64,000 bases of DNA from JAVBUY01 sp031552735 (GCA_031552735.1 JAVBMF010000001.1:19658-83657), one strand, 5' to 3'; positions 45,526-54,245 are shown, numbered from the stretch's first letter. A program made the numbers and translations. The notes: generated from the sequence alone by a model not told the origin.

Positions 45526-45546
45526 ATGATAATGTGGGAGGAAACT

Positions 45547-46269
45547 ATGTTTGACCATATCCGGGAAGATATCGTGTCGGTTCGCCAGCGCGATCCGGCG
45601 GCCAAGAGCGCCTGGGAAGTGCTGCTGTGCTATCCGACCATCCGCGCGATGTTCTGGCACCGCATCGCGCACAAACTGTACAGAAATGGACACACGACCT
45701 TCGCGCGGTGGCTGTCGCAGCGCGCTAAGCGCAAGACCGGCATCGAGATTCACCCCGGCGCGGTGATTGGCAAGGCGTTTTTTATCGACCACGGCGACGG
45801 CGTGGTGATCGGCGAGACTGCCGAGATCGGCGATTATGTGACGCTGTATCAGGGCGTGACGCTGGGCGGCACCGGCAAGGACACCGGCAAGCGCCATCCG
45901 ACCATCGGCAATCACGTGACCATCGGCGCGGGCGCGAAGGTGCTGGGGCCGTTTACCGTGGGCGACAACAGCAAGGTGGGCGCTGGCGCGATCGTGCTCA
46001 AAGAAGTGCCGGACAACAGCACCGTGGTGGGCAACCCCGGTCGCATCGTGCGCAAGACCGGCAAAACGCAGGCGGAGCTCGATCTGGATCAGGTCAACCT
46101 GCCCGACCCGGTCAAGGCGCGGTTTGACGAGCTGTCGGCGCGCATCGTGCAACTCGACGCATGCCTGAAGCAATACATGGAGAAACAGAGCTGCGAGGAC
46201 TGCAAGACGCCCAAGGCCCGCTACTGCCCCAAGAAGTACAAGGAGGAAACAAAGGATGCAGATCTATAA
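45547..46269 (+). CDS. cysE: Serine O-acetyltransferase
   Basis: Acetylates serine for cysteine synthesis. 240 aa. A short N-terminal helical part is followed by left-handed beta-helix hexapeptide repeats (IHPGAVIG, VVIGETAEIGDYV, GNHVTIGAGAKVLGP). It contains the active-site stretch FFIDHGDGVVIGE and the GVTLGGTGK loop. A Cys-containing C-terminal tail (CEDCKTPKARYCPKK) is present. ATG 45547 behind GGGAGG. Controlled by the T-box and overlapping cysS by 14 bases. Confidence 0.96.
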   Translation: MFDHIREDIVSVRQRDPAAKSAWEVLLCYPTIRAMFWHRIAHKLYRNGHTTFARWLSQRAKRKTGIEIHPGAVIGKAFFIDHGDGVVIGETAEIGDYVTLYQGVTLGGTGKDTGKRHPTIGNHVTIGAGAKVLGPFTVGDNSKVGAGAIVLKEVPDNSTVVGNPGRIVRKTGKTQAELDLDQVNLPDPVKARFDELSARIVQLDACLKQYMEKQSCEDCKTPKARYCPKKYKEETKDADL

Positions 46270-47653
46270 CACCCAGAGCCGCAAGAAGGAGCCGTTCGTA
46301 CCGCTGCATGCGGGCAAGGTGGGCATCTATGCCTGCGGACCGACGGTATACAACTACTTCCATATCGGCAACGCGCGGCCATTCATCGTGTTTGATGTGC
46401 TGCGCCGCCACTTGCAGCGGCAGGGGTACGATGTAACCTTTGTGCAGAACTTTACCGACATCGACGACAAGATGATCAAGCGCGCCAACGAGGAAGGCAT
46501 CACCGTCAAGGAGCTGGGCGAGCGGTTCATTGCCGAGTATTACAAGGACGCCGACGCGCTGGGCATTCAGCGCGCCACCGTCAACCCCAAGGCCACCGAG
46601 CACATCCCCGAGATCATCGCCATCATCCAGAAGCTGATCGACAAAGGACTGGCGTACGAGGTCAAGGGCGATGTGTACTTCAACACGCAAGCGTTCCCCG
46701 GCTATGGCAAGCTGTGCGGCCAGAACATGGACGATCTGGAGTCCGGCGCGCGCATTGATGTGGACGAGATCAAGAAACATCCGATGGACTTCGCGCTGTG
46801 GAAGGCGCAAAAGCCCGGCGAGCCCGCGTGGGATAGTCCGTGGGGCATGGGTCGGCCCGGCTGGCATATCGAGTGCTCGGCGATGTCAATGAAGTATCTG
46901 GGCGAGACTGTCGATATCCATTGCGGCGGGCAAGATTTGGTCTTTCCGCACCACGAGAACGAGGTGGCGCAGTCCGAGGGCGCGACTGGCAAACCCTTTG
47001 TGCGCTACTGGATGCACAACGGCTTCATCAATGTGGACAACCAGAAGATGTCCAAGTCGCTGGGCAACTTCTTCACCGTGCGCGACATAGCGCAGGAGTT
47101 TGATCTGGAGGACGTGCGGCTGTTCATGCTGGGCTCGCACTATCGCAGTCCGATCAACTTTAGCCGCGAGCTGATCGAACAGGCGCACAGCGCGCTGGCG
47201 CGGCTGTACACCGCGCGCGACAACTTCCGCTTCCTGCTGGGCAAGGCCGCCCAGCGCGCGATGACGCCCGACGAGCAGGCGTTTACGGAGCGGGTCAAGG
47301 CTGATCTGGTGGCGTTTGACGCGGCGCTCAACGATGATCTGAATACTGCCGACGCGATGGGCAGCCTGTTTGAGATGGTGCGCGACGCCAACGCGACGCT
47401 CAGTGCCGACAGTGCCGCCGAGGCTGTCCAAACCGCGCTGGACGCGCTGCTTGACATGACAAAGGTGCTGGGTCTGCTGACCAGGGAAGAGGAGACTGTC
47501 CCCGCCGAGGTCGAGGCGCTGGTCGCGCAGCGCGCGCAGGCGCGCCAGAACAAGCAGTGGCAGGAGTCGGACCGCCTGCGCGACGCCATCAAGGCGCTGG
47601 GCTATACCGTGGAGGACGCCAAGGAAGGCCAGAAGGTGCGAAAAAGCATATAG
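46256..47653 (+). CDS. cysS: Cysteinyl-tRNA synthetase
   Basis: Charges tRNA-Cys. 465 aa. Class I signatures HIGNARPF (HIGH-type) and KMSKSLGN. The zinc-binding Cys/His include YACGPTVYN and the IECSAM and FPHHENEVAQSE regions. AGGAGG lies about 9 bases before ATG 46256 inside the cysE end. It shares the Cys T-box with cysE, so amino acid supply and charging rise together. Confidence 0.98.
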   Translation: MQIYNTQSRKKEPFVPLHAGKVGIYACGPTVYNYFHIGNARPFIVFDVLRRHLQRQGYDVTFVQNFTDIDDKMIKRANEEGITVKELGERFIAEYYKDADALGIQRATVNPKATEHIPEIIAIIQKLIDKGLAYEVKGDVYFNTQAFPGYGKLCGQNMDDLESGARIDVDEIKKHPMDFALWKAQKPGEPAWDSPWGMGRPGWHIECSAMSMKYLGETVDIHCGGQDLVFPHHENEVAQSEGATGKPFVRYWMHNGFINVDNQKMSKSLGNFFTVRDIAQEFDLEDVRLFMLGSHYRSPINFSRELIEQAHSALARLYTARDNFRFLLGKAAQRAMTPDEQAFTERVKADLVAFDAALNDDLNTADAMGSLFEMVRDANATLSADSAAEAVQTALDALLDMTKVLGLLTREEETVPAEVEALVAQRAQARQNKQWQESDRLRDAIKALGYTVEDAKEGQKVRKSI

Positions 47654-47663
47654 TTAAAGGGGC

Positions 47664-47697
47664 AAAAAAGCTGGCCTGATGATCAGGCCAGCTTTTT
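47664..47697. terminator. Bidirectional terminator after cysS
   Basis: A 16-bp near-perfect palindrome AAAAAGCTGGCCTGAT/ATCAGGCCAGCTTTTT. It serves cysS on + and the small membrane protein on -. Confidence 0.9.
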
Positions 47698-47706
47698 GCG
47701 CGCATG

Positions 47707-47940
47707 TTACGCTTGGGGATCCCACGGTTTGGCGTCGCCTTCCGTTGTGGGCGGCAGCTCCGCGGTATCGGCGGTGCTTGCACCGCTTCCGGCGCGCTGG
47801 CGGATCATCTGCACGACGCCGATGATGATCATGATGCCTGACACGATGGTCAGCGCCATGGAGCTGTTGGTGCCGCGCAGCGCCAGTTTGCCGCTTAGTC
47901 CGCCGATGAGGCCGATGATGCCAAAGATGATGAGTCGCAT
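47707..47940 (-). CDS. Small two-helix membrane protein, unknown
   Basis: 77 aa. Hydrophobic segments at about 3-20 (IIFGIIGLIGGLSG) and 29-46 (ALTIVSGIMIIIGVVQMI), then an acidic and proline-containing tail. ATG 47940 behind AGGAGGAC. It lies 12 bases downstream of the PNPOx-like gene on the same strand and is probably co-transcribed. Function unknown. Confidence 0.75.
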   Translation of the reverse strand: MRLIIFGIIGLIGGLSGKLALRGTNSSMALTIVSGIMIIIGVVQMIRQRAGSGASTADTAELPPTTEGDAKPWDPQA

Positions 47941-47952
47941 GGGTTGTCCTCC

Positions 47953-48381
47953 TTATATTTGGGATATATCAAAGCTCTCGGTGAGCAGATCGCGATAATG
48001 CCGACCGGTGCGCGCGGTGAAGCGCAGCACGCAGTAGTCCGGATCGGTGACGCCCTTGGGATAGTAGATGCGGTCGCCGACGCGCCAGATCGCCTGCTTG
48101 GTGTCGGCGTCCTCCAACACCTCCATGGTGCCGGTGAGCATCACACCCTCGTAGTGCACCGCACCCTTGCGGTAGAAGTAGATGCTGGCCTTTGGATTGG
48201 CGCGGTATTGGCTTATCCGCTGCGACGAGGTGTTGGTGGAGAAATAGAACGTGCGCAGTCCCTCGCGCCTGCGCGGCGGCAGCATGGCCTTTAGCGCGGG
48301 AAAGCCCTGCGCGTCCACCGAGGCGATGAAGGCGACCTTGCGCTTGGCGATAAAGGCCTCGATTTTTTGCACGTCTACCAT
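47953..48381 (-). CDS. Pyridoxamine 5'-phosphate oxidase-like flavin-binding protein
   Basis: 142 aa split-barrel protein. The N-terminal helix is followed by VAFIASVDAQGFPALKAM, a TFYFSTNTSSQRISQY strand-loop and SIYFYRKGAVHYEGVMLTG, all typical of small PNPOx-like general stress proteins that bind FMN or related cofactors. ATG 48381 is chosen for the AAAGGAATT site. An open frame upstream starts in the divergent promoter. Substrate unknown. Confidence 0.85.
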   Translation of the reverse strand: MVDVQKIEAFIAKRKVAFIASVDAQGFPALKAMLPPRRREGLRTFYFSTNTSSQRISQYRANPKASIYFYRKGAVHYEGVMLTGTMEVLEDADTKQAIWRVGDRIYYPKGVTDPDYCVLRFTARTGRHYRDLLTESFDISQI

Positions 48382-48431
48382 TCTACCAATTCCTTTCAAT
48401 TTGTGCAATAGCTGGGAATGCGTGGAATCAA

Positions 48432-48460
48432 TTGAAAAAGACACAAAAATGTAATACAAT
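48432..48460 (+). promoter_or_regulatory. Promoter of the SH3b/PG-binding protein
   Basis: TTGAAA, 17 bp, TACAAT, about 40 bases before the ATG. Confidence 0.6.
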
Positions 48461-48498
48461 TGTCACATGTAAATGCGTCCATAGAAAGGAAAAACACA

Positions 48499-49473
48499 AT
48501 GCAAACGATGTGGACGTACAAAAGATATCGGGCGGCGCTGGCGGCGCTGATCTGTGCGCTGCTGCTACCGCTGGTCGCGCTGGCCGAAACGGCGTATGTC
48601 ACCGCCGACTACCTGATCCTGCGCAAGACACCGGCAACCAACGGCGCGCCCATCACACAGATTCCGCAGGGCAAGGCGGTGCAGATCAAGGAGCGCAAGG
48701 GCGAATGGGTGCTGGTCACCTATCAGAACCACAAGGGGTATGTGTTTGGCACCTATCTGGCACAGTCGCCGCAAGAGAAGCCGTCCGATAAACCGAAAAC
48801 CGAGCCCAAAGTCGGAGCGGCGCTGCGGCTGGGCGATACCGGTGCGGCGGTGCGCGCGCTGCAAAACCAACTGAAGCAATGCGGCTATTCGGTGGCTGCA
48901 GACGGCGTGTTTGGCGCGGGGACCGAGGCGGCGGTGATCGCGCTGCAAACGCGCAACGGCCTAAACGCAGATGGGGTAGTGGGCACGCGCACGCAGCAGG
49001 CGCTGGCCAAAGGCGCCGGCGAGCAGCCCGCCGAACAGCCCGCCGCACCCAAACAGCAATCGGTGGAAAAACTGGACTGGTGGCAGGGCGGCGCGGAGGC
49101 GTTTTCGCTCGGCAGCCGCGCGGTGGTGGTCGATGTGCGCACTGGCAAACGGTTCAGCGTGCGCCGCTGGGGCGGCGTCAACCATGCCGATTGCGAGCCG
49201 CTGACAAAGGACGACAGCGATACGATGCGGCAAATCTATGGCGGCGCGTGGAGCTGGAACCGGCGTCCGGTGTGGGTGATCGTGGGCGGACGAACGCTCG
49301 CCGCCTCGATGAACGGCATGCCCCACGGCGGCATGAGCATCCAGGACAATGGATTTGACGGGCACTTTTGCATCCATATGCAAAACAGCCGCACGCACGG
49401 CAGCAACCGTGTTGATGAGGCGCATCAGGCAGCGGTCAGCGAGGCGTATGAGAAGCGCGGGTCATTCAGATAA
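48499..49473 (+). CDS. Secreted SH3b and peptidoglycan-binding protein with an uncharacterised C-terminal domain
   Basis: 324 aa. Signal peptide about residues 1-29 (ending LVALAE). SH3b domain about 30-85 (YVTADYLILRKTPATNG ... GYVFGTYLA). Peptidoglycan-binding domain 1 about 105-165 (LRLGDTGAAVRALQNQLKQ ... GVVGTRTQQALAK). A Pro/Gln linker leads to a C-terminal domain of about 130 aa with conserved-looking polar positions: VVDVRTGKRF, WGGVNHADCE, MPHGGMSIQDNG and HFCIHMQNSRTHG. Arrangement of His, Asp and Cys suggests an enzyme acting on the cell wall, possibly with an L,D-transpeptidase-like site, but this is inference. ATG 48499 behind GAAAGGAAA. It overlaps the convergent gene by 12 bases. 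Confidence 0.88.
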   Translation: MQTMWTYKRYRAALAALICALLLPLVALAETAYVTADYLILRKTPATNGAPITQIPQGKAVQIKERKGEWVLVTYQNHKGYVFGTYLAQSPQEKPSDKPKTEPKVGAALRLGDTGAAVRALQNQLKQCGYSVAADGVFGAGTEAAVIALQTRNGLNADGVVGTRTQQALAKGAGEQPAEQPAAPKQQSVEKLDWWQGGAEAFSLGSRAVVVDVRTGKRFSVRRWGGVNHADCEPLTKDDSDTMRQIYGGAWSWNRRPVWVIVGGRTLAASMNGMPHGGMSIQDNGFDGHFCIHMQNSRTHGSNRVDEAHQAAVSEAYEKRGSFR

Positions 49474-50118
49474 TTCCGGGGGAATGACGGAAAAACCCCA
49501 TGCGATGTGCGTGATGCGGTTGTCGTCCGGATCGGCGGCGATACTGGCATACGGGTATGCGCCGCGGTCGTTCCGCTCGGCCACCAGCGTGACCATGAGC
49601 TGCCCGGACTGTACGCTGAGCACGCCGTATGGCGCGACCGGCGCGATGCCCTGCGCGTCGGCGGTGTAGAGTAGGTTGCCGTCGCCGGATTCAGCCTCCA
49701 GCGATTGCACCGGCAGGCGTGCGAGCAGGGTATCCAGCGTGTCGCCGACCTTGATGCCCATCGGGCCTGTCCACGCGTCGCTTTGCATGGTGGCCGCCGA
49801 CAGCGCGGGCGGTGTGCCGGTTAGCGTTAGCGTGGCGCCGTCAAGCATCCACAGCGTTTGGTGGGGCTGGTTGACCACCGACAGCGGCGTCAGACCGAGC
49901 TGGTCGGCGGTCATGCCGACGCGCGCGGTGTGGATGACCATATCGCCGGTGCCAAAGGCATGCGCGCCGCCCGGTGTGGCAGGGTGCGCCACGCGCGCGA
50001 ACAGCAGCCAAAGCGTCAGGCCCAGCGCCACTGCCAACAGCGCGGCGAATACGCCCCACAGCAGCAAAGGCTTGCGCTGGCGGCGGTGTCTGCGGCGCCT
50101 GGGCGGCGGTCTGTGCAT
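49462..50118 (-). CDS. Membrane-anchored extracytoplasmic protein, unknown
   Basis: 218 aa. A very basic start (PPPRRRRHRRQRK), one membrane segment at about 18-41 (LLLWGVFAALLAVALGLTLWLLF) and a beta-rich outside domain of about 175 aa ending in the IAWGFSVIPPE segment. No motif recognised. ATG 50118 has GAGGAG six bases upstream; another ATG 39 bases earlier lacks one. A TGCTATAAT extended -10 at 50156-50164 (- strand) is a possible promoter. Confidence 0.75.
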   Translation of the reverse strand: MHRPPPRRRRHRRQRKPLLLWGVFAALLAVALGLTLWLLFARVAHPATPGGAHAFGTGDMVIHTARVGMTADQLGLTPLSVVNQPHQTLWMLDGATLTLTGTPPALSAATMQSDAWTGPMGIKVGDTLDTLLARLPVQSLEAESGDGNLLYTADAQGIAPVAPYGVLSVQSGQLMVTLVAERNDRGAYPYASIAADPDDNRITHIAWGFSVIPPELSE

Positions 50119-50176
50119 GGCGTTCTCCTCTATAGGCATTGTTTTGTCTTTTTCCATTATAGCATGTCCAAATCAC

Positions 50177-50205
50177 TTGCCGCTAGCCTGTTTTTTCTGT
50201 ATACT
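50177..50205 (+). promoter_or_regulatory. Promoter of rmuC
   Basis: TTGCCG, 17 bp, TATACT, about 75 bases before the ATG. Confidence 0.5.
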
Positions 50206-50278
50206 GTATAGGGTGCGGAGAAGTACCGCAGTCTGTGGTAGTGCATAGGAAAAAACGCGGTTGCGCGGTGGAGGACAT

Positions 50279-51709
50279 ATGGAGCAATTCGGAGCGCAAG
50301 CGCTTGCGTTTCTGGCAAACAACTGGATGAGCCTGCTGGCGCTGTGCGCGCTGGTGGTGCTCTTTGTGCTGGTCATCGGCAGCATCCGCCGTCGCGAGGC
50401 GGCGCTTGCGCGGCGGCTGGAGGACATGGAAGAGGACATGGATGAATCGCTGGAGCGCACGCGGCTATTGAGTGAGGAGCAGAGCCAGCGCGAGCTGGAG
50501 CTGATCCAGTCCAGCTTTCTGAATTTTAACACCGCGATTGTGCGCATGATTGGCGAGATGGCGCGCACCCAGCAGGGCCAGCTTGACTCCTTTGGCGGGC
50601 AGATTCGCGAGGCGGGTAAGGTGGATGGCGAGCGCATGGACAAAATGCGCCTGACGGTGGAACAGCGCCTGGGCAGCTATGAACAGCGCATGGACAAGGT
50701 GACCGCGACGCTGGAGGAGGGCCTGACCCGCATGCAGGCGCAGAACCAGCAAAAGCTGGAGGAGATGCGCGTCACTGTGGACGAAAAGCTGCACGCGACG
50801 CTGGATCGCCGGTTGGGCGAGTCATTCCAACTGGTTAGCGAGCGGCTGGACGCCGTGTCCAAAGGACTGGGCGAAATGCAGACGCTGGCCAGCGGCGTCG
50901 GCGACCTAAAGAAGGTGCTGACCAACGTCAAAACGCGCGGCACCTGGGGCGAGGTACAGCTGGGCGCGTTGCTGGAGCAGGTGCTGGCACCCAGCCAGTT
51001 CCGCGCCAATGTGGCGGTGGTGCCCGGCAGCGGTGAGCGCGTGGAGTACGCCATTGTGCTGCCCGGACGCGGCGACGACGCCGAGCACGAGGTGTATCTG
51101 CCCATCGACGCGAAATTCCCCTCCGAGGACTATCAGCGGCTGGTCGCCGCATCCGAAAAGGGCGACGCGGCCGAGGTGGAGACCGCTAGTAAAGCATTTG
51201 ACAACGCGGTGCGCACGCAGGCCAAGCGCATCCACGATAAGTATGTGCAGCCGCCGCACACCACCGACTACGCCATTCTCTTCCTGCCCACCGAGGGGCT
51301 GTACGCCGAGGTGCTGCGCGGATCGCTGGCCGAGGAGATCCAGCGGCAGTTCCGCGTGATCATCACCGGGCCGACGACGCTGGCCGCGCTGCTCAACAGC
51401 CTGCAAATGGGCTTCCGCACGCTGGCCATCGAGCAGCGGTCCAGCGAGGTGTGGGCGCTGCTCAGCGCGGTCAAGACCGAGTTTGGCCGCTTTGCCGATC
51501 TGCTGAGCAAGACGCAGCAAAAACTGCGCCAGGCTTCGGATTCCATCGAGGATGCCGCGCGCAAAACGCGCACCATCCAGCGGCGTCTGCGCGACGTATC
51601 CGAAATGCCCGAGCGCGGCGCGGCGATCAGCCTGCTGACCGAGGGCAAAGCGGGCGACGCGCTGGAGGAATGGGAAGCGGCGGCTGCCGAGGACATGGGG
51701 AATCAATAA
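50279..51709 (+). CDS. rmuC: DNA recombination protein RmuC
   Basis: 476 aa. Membrane segment about 15-32, then a long coiled coil (about 35-200). A nuclease-like domain follows with GTWGEVQLGALLEQVL, the DAKFPSEDYQRL catalytic-type segment and YAILFLPTEGLYAEVL. Family members limit recombination between inverted repeats. ATG 50279 lies about 5 bases after GGAGG. A short C-terminal helix follows. Confidence 0.94.
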   Translation: MEQFGAQALAFLANNWMSLLALCALVVLFVLVIGSIRRREAALARRLEDMEEDMDESLERTRLLSEEQSQRELELIQSSFLNFNTAIVRMIGEMARTQQGQLDSFGGQIREAGKVDGERMDKMRLTVEQRLGSYEQRMDKVTATLEEGLTRMQAQNQQKLEEMRVTVDEKLHATLDRRLGESFQLVSERLDAVSKGLGEMQTLASGVGDLKKVLTNVKTRGTWGEVQLGALLEQVLAPSQFRANVAVVPGSGERVEYAIVLPGRGDDAEHEVYLPIDAKFPSEDYQRLVAASEKGDAAEVETASKAFDNAVRTQAKRIHDKYVQPPHTTDYAILFLPTEGLYAEVLRGSLAEEIQRQFRVIITGPTTLAALLNSLQMGFRTLAIEQRSSEVWALLSAVKTEFGRFADLLSKTQQKLRQASDSIEDAARKTRTIQRRLRDVSEMPERGAAISLLTEGKAGDALEEWEAAAAEDMGNQ

Positions 51710-51727
51710 GCAAGGGGGGCGCAGACA

Positions 51728-52231
51728 ATGCAGGTGATGGAAGCGATTGCGGCGCGGCGCAGTATCCGCGCGTATCAGGATAGGACGATTGAGCCCGACA
51801 AGCTGGCGGCCGTGGCCGAGGCGTTTCGTCTGGCGCCGTCGGCGCGCAACGCGCAGGACTGGCAGTTATACGTCATCCATGACGCCGACATCCGCCGCGC
51901 GCTGTGGGAAACGACGCGCAGCAAGCCGCAGTGGCTGCTGGACGCGCCGGTGATCCTCGCCGGGGTGGGCACCAACCCGCACGCGCTGCAGTGCGACATG
52001 CAGTCGGACGCCATCGACGTATCCATCGCGTTTACCTGCGCGATGTTGGCCGCGCATGCGCAAGGACTGGGCACCTGCTGGATGGCCAGCTTTGACCAAG
52101 CGCCAGCGGCGCGGGCGCTGTCGCTGCCCGAGGGGCACAGCGTGGTGGTCATCTCGCCCTTGGGCTACCCGGCGGAGACACCGCCGGAAAAGCCACGCAA
52201 GGGCATTGATGAAGTGCTGATCACGCGATAA
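51728..52231 (+). CDS. Nitroreductase-family protein
   Basis: 167 aa FMN-binding oxidoreductase. ARRSIRAYQDRTIEPDKL and APSARNAQDWQLYVI are the FMN-contact segments. QGLGTCWMASF and VVISPLGYPAETPPEKPRKG complete the fold. It is a short version without the extra helices of larger nitroreductases. 18 bases after rmuC. Substrate unknown. Confidence 0.92.
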   Translation: MQVMEAIAARRSIRAYQDRTIEPDKLAAVAEAFRLAPSARNAQDWQLYVIHDADIRRALWETTRSKPQWLLDAPVILAGVGTNPHALQCDMQSDAIDVSIAFTCAMLAAHAQGLGTCWMASFDQAPAARALSLPEGHSVVVISPLGYPAETPPEKPRKGIDEVLITR

Positions 52232-52243
52232 CCGCCAAAAATA

Positions 52244-52272
52244 TTGACAGCAGGCCACGCGCATGCTATGAT
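52244..52272 (+). promoter_or_regulatory. Promoter of tRNA-Lys
   Basis: TTGACA, 17 bp, TATGAT, 26 bases before the tRNA. Confidence 0.7.
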
Positions 52273-52298
52273 ACCATCCGTGCCGCTGTGCGGCGCGC

Positions 52299-52374
52299 GA
52301 TCCATTAGCTCAGTTGGCAGAGCACCTGACTTTTAATCAGGGTGTCCGGGGTTCGAATCCCCGATGGATCACCA
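52299..52374 (+). tRNA. tRNA-Lys (UUU)
   Basis: Cloverleaf with acceptor GATCCAT/ATGGATC, D arm AGCTCAGTTGGCAGAGC, and anticodon stem CCTGA/TCAGG with loop CTTTTAA (anticodon TTT). T arm CCGGGGTTCGAATCCCCG; CCA is encoded. Own promoter and terminator. Confidence 0.97.
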
Positions 52375-52376
52375 CA

Positions 52377-52410
52377 AAAAGCCCTTGCAAACGCGTTTGC
52401 AAGGGCTTTT
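52377..52410. terminator. Bidirectional terminator after tRNA-Lys
   Basis: A 13-bp perfect stem GCCCTTGCAAACG/CGTTTGCAAGGGC with A-tract before and T-tract after. The iclR-type gene converges on it. Confidence 0.9.
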
Positions 52411-52420
52411 CGCATATGGG

Positions 52421-53173
52421 TCAAAACTTATGCTGTATCGGTTCTAAGATCGCGCGCATGCGCTCGGCGGTGGCGGCGATGGCGTCGCCGGTCAACCGCA
52501 TGGACGAGGCGCTGAGACTGAGCGCCGCCACCAACCGCCGGCCATGCCCGAAGAACGGTACGCCGATGCAGGTGATGCCCAGCTCGTGCTCCATATTGTC
52601 GATGGCGTAGCCGCGTGCGCGCGTCAGCGCCAGGTCGGCCAGCAGCGCCTGCTGATCGCACAGCGTGGTGTCTGTAAACCGCTGCAACGGCTTGGATGCG
52701 CAGGCTAACTGCTGCTCCGGCGGCAGGTTGGCCAGCAGCGCCTTGCCCAGCCCGGTGCAATACATCGGCGCGTGCTCGCCCAGAATGTTGCGCCAGCCAA
52801 TCGTCTCGTCCGGGAAGATGCACTCGATATACAGCACCTCGTCGCCATGGGGCACGCCCAGATAGACCATCATGTTAAACTCGCGCGCGATGCGCTTCAT
52901 ATACGGCTGCAAGAATTTTTGCAGCCCCATGTGGTTATTGATAATATAGCTGAATTGCAGCAGCTTGATGCCCAGATAGTACTTGCCGTTATCGGGATTT
53001 TGCGACAGATAGCCCATGTGCACAAAGGTGGTGGCGATGTTATGTACCGTGCTTTTGTGCAGGTCCAGCATCTGCGCGATTTCCGTGACGCCCAGCTCCG
53101 GCGTGGAGATCGTGAAGCACTCCAGCAGCTTCATCGCTTTGGCAAGGGATTTTACCTTCGGGTCTTGTTCCAT
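52421..53173 (-). CDS. IclR-family transcriptional regulator
   Basis: 250 aa. N-terminal winged helix (VKSLAKAMKLLECF, then LGVTEIAQMLDLHKSTVHNI) and a C-terminal effector-binding domain (MVYLGVPHGDEVLYIE ... APMYCTGLGKALLA ... CIGVPFFGHGRRLVAALSLS). Start ATG 53173 behind AAAGGAG. It is divergent from the aldolase-RraA-ABC-propeller cluster with overlapping promoters, so it very likely controls that cluster and its own expression. Relatives of this type (KdgR-like) sense keto-deoxy sugar acids; the effector here is not known. Confidence 0.93.
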   Translation of the reverse strand: MEQDPKVKSLAKAMKLLECFTISTPELGVTEIAQMLDLHKSTVHNIATTFVHMGYLSQNPDNGKYYLGIKLLQFSYIINNHMGLQKFLQPYMKRIAREFNMMVYLGVPHGDEVLYIECIFPDETIGWRNILGEHAPMYCTGLGKALLANLPPEQQLACASKPLQRFTDTTLCDQQALLADLALTRARGYAIDNMEHELGITCIGVPFFGHGRRLVAALSLSASSMRLTGDAIAATAERMRAILEPIQHKF

Positions 53174-53239
53174 CGGTGGCTCCTTTGGATCGGGAAGCGC
53201 GGACGCGTCCGTCGTCAATCATACAAAATAGTCGCATGT

Positions 53240-53268
53240 AGCATAGCATCATTGAAATTGCCTGTCAA
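53240..53268 (-). promoter_or_regulatory. Promoter of the IclR-type regulator
   Basis: On the - strand: TTGACA, 17 bp, TATGCT, about 65 bases before the start. Confidence 0.55.
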
Positions 53269-53289
53269 TATTGTAACCTCTCGCAAAGT

Positions 53290-53307
53290 TTGACATAGCG
53301 GTTGACA
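53290..53307 (+). promoter_or_regulatory. Tandem -35 boxes / candidate IclR operator before the aldolase
   Basis: TTGACA occurs at 53290-53295 and 53302-53307. With CTGTCAA at 53262-53268 it forms a CTGTCAA/TTGACAG inverted pair spanning both divergent promoters. The -10 region (TTACGC at 53325) is poor, which would fit an activator- or repressor-controlled promoter. Confidence 0.4.
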
Positions 53308-53364
53308 GCACCGTCCTGTCGGCGTTACGCTGGCATAGACAAGCAAACACAGGAGGCGATGGGC

Positions 53365-54168
53365 ATGAAGGAAAACAAACTGCGGACACTGTTAAGAGAA
53401 GGCAAACCATCGGTATCCACCCGGCTATGGAGTACTTGGCCGTTTTACATGGAAGCGCTGGGCGCCACCGGACTATATGACTACGCGGAATTTGTGGGGG
53501 AATACGCGCCCTTTACCGGTGTGGATTTGGAGAATCTGGCCCGCGCGGCGGAGTTGCACGAGATGGGCTCGATGATCAAGCTGGACTATTTGGACTGCGC
53601 GTACCAGGCGCAGAAGGCAGCGGCGGCAGGCTTTCAGGCCATTCTGTTTGCCGACCACAGGAGCGCCGAGCAGGTGAGAGCCACCATCCGCGCGATGAAG
53701 AGCGATACGCCGGAGCAGGGCGGGTTGTACGGCTGTCCGGCGCGGCGCTTCATCGGCACGCAAAGCCACCTGTCACAGTTGGCGCACGCCGCCCGTGTCA
53801 ACGAGGTTGTGCTGTGTTTCATGATCGAAAAGGCCGAAGCAATGGCCGATATTGAGGCGATTTGCGCAACGCCGGGGGTGGATATGGTGCAGTTTGGCCC
53901 GGCGGATTACTCCATGAGCCGGGGGTGGAACGCCGCCGAACACCGCGAGGAGACCCGCGCCGCCGAGCGCGAGATGATCCGCGTCGCCCACAAGCACGGT
54001 GTGGCCGCCCGCTGCGAGATCGCCACCACCGCCGACGCGGCGTATTATCGCGATCTCGGTGTGCGCCATTTCAGCCTGGGCGATCAATTCAAAATATTGC
54101 ATGATTTCTGGACAAAGGAAGGCGGCGCGCTGCGACAGCTTGCCGATGCGCTGGGGTCTGACAAATAG
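53365..54168 (+). CDS. HpcH/HpaI-family aldolase
   Basis: Class II (metal-dependent) aldolase, 267 aa, of the group that splits 2-keto-3-deoxy sugar acids or related hydroxy-keto acids to pyruvate and an aldehyde. The metal Glu is in MIEKAEAMADIE, and the second ligand Asp in GVDMVQFGPADYSMSRG. The N-terminal barrel start contains the acid-rich AEFVGEYAPF. ATG 53365 is 8 bases after AGGAGG; ATG 53359 is too close to it. First gene of the cluster divergent from iclR. Exact substrate unknown. Confidence 0.88.
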   Translation: MKENKLRTLLREGKPSVSTRLWSTWPFYMEALGATGLYDYAEFVGEYAPFTGVDLENLARAAELHEMGSMIKLDYLDCAYQAQKAAAAGFQAILFADHRSAEQVRATIRAMKSDTPEQGGLYGCPARRFIGTQSHLSQLAHAARVNEVVLCFMIEKAEAMADIEAICATPGVDMVQFGPADYSMSRGWNAAEHREETRAAEREMIRVAHKHGVAARCEIATTADAAYYRDLGVRHFSLGDQFKILHDFWTKEGGALRQLADALGSDK

Positions 54169-54216
54169 CAATTCATGGAAATCGTGCAGAATAGATAAAA
54201 ACAAGATAGAAAACTG

Positions 54217-54245
54217 TTGACACGGACGATAGAGTGCCGTATGAT
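54217..54245 (+). promoter_or_regulatory. Second promoter within the cluster, before the RraA-like gene
   Basis: TTGACA, 17 bp, TATGAT, about 75 bases before the start. It may transcribe the ABC transporter and propeller genes separately from the aldolase. Confidence 0.65.
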
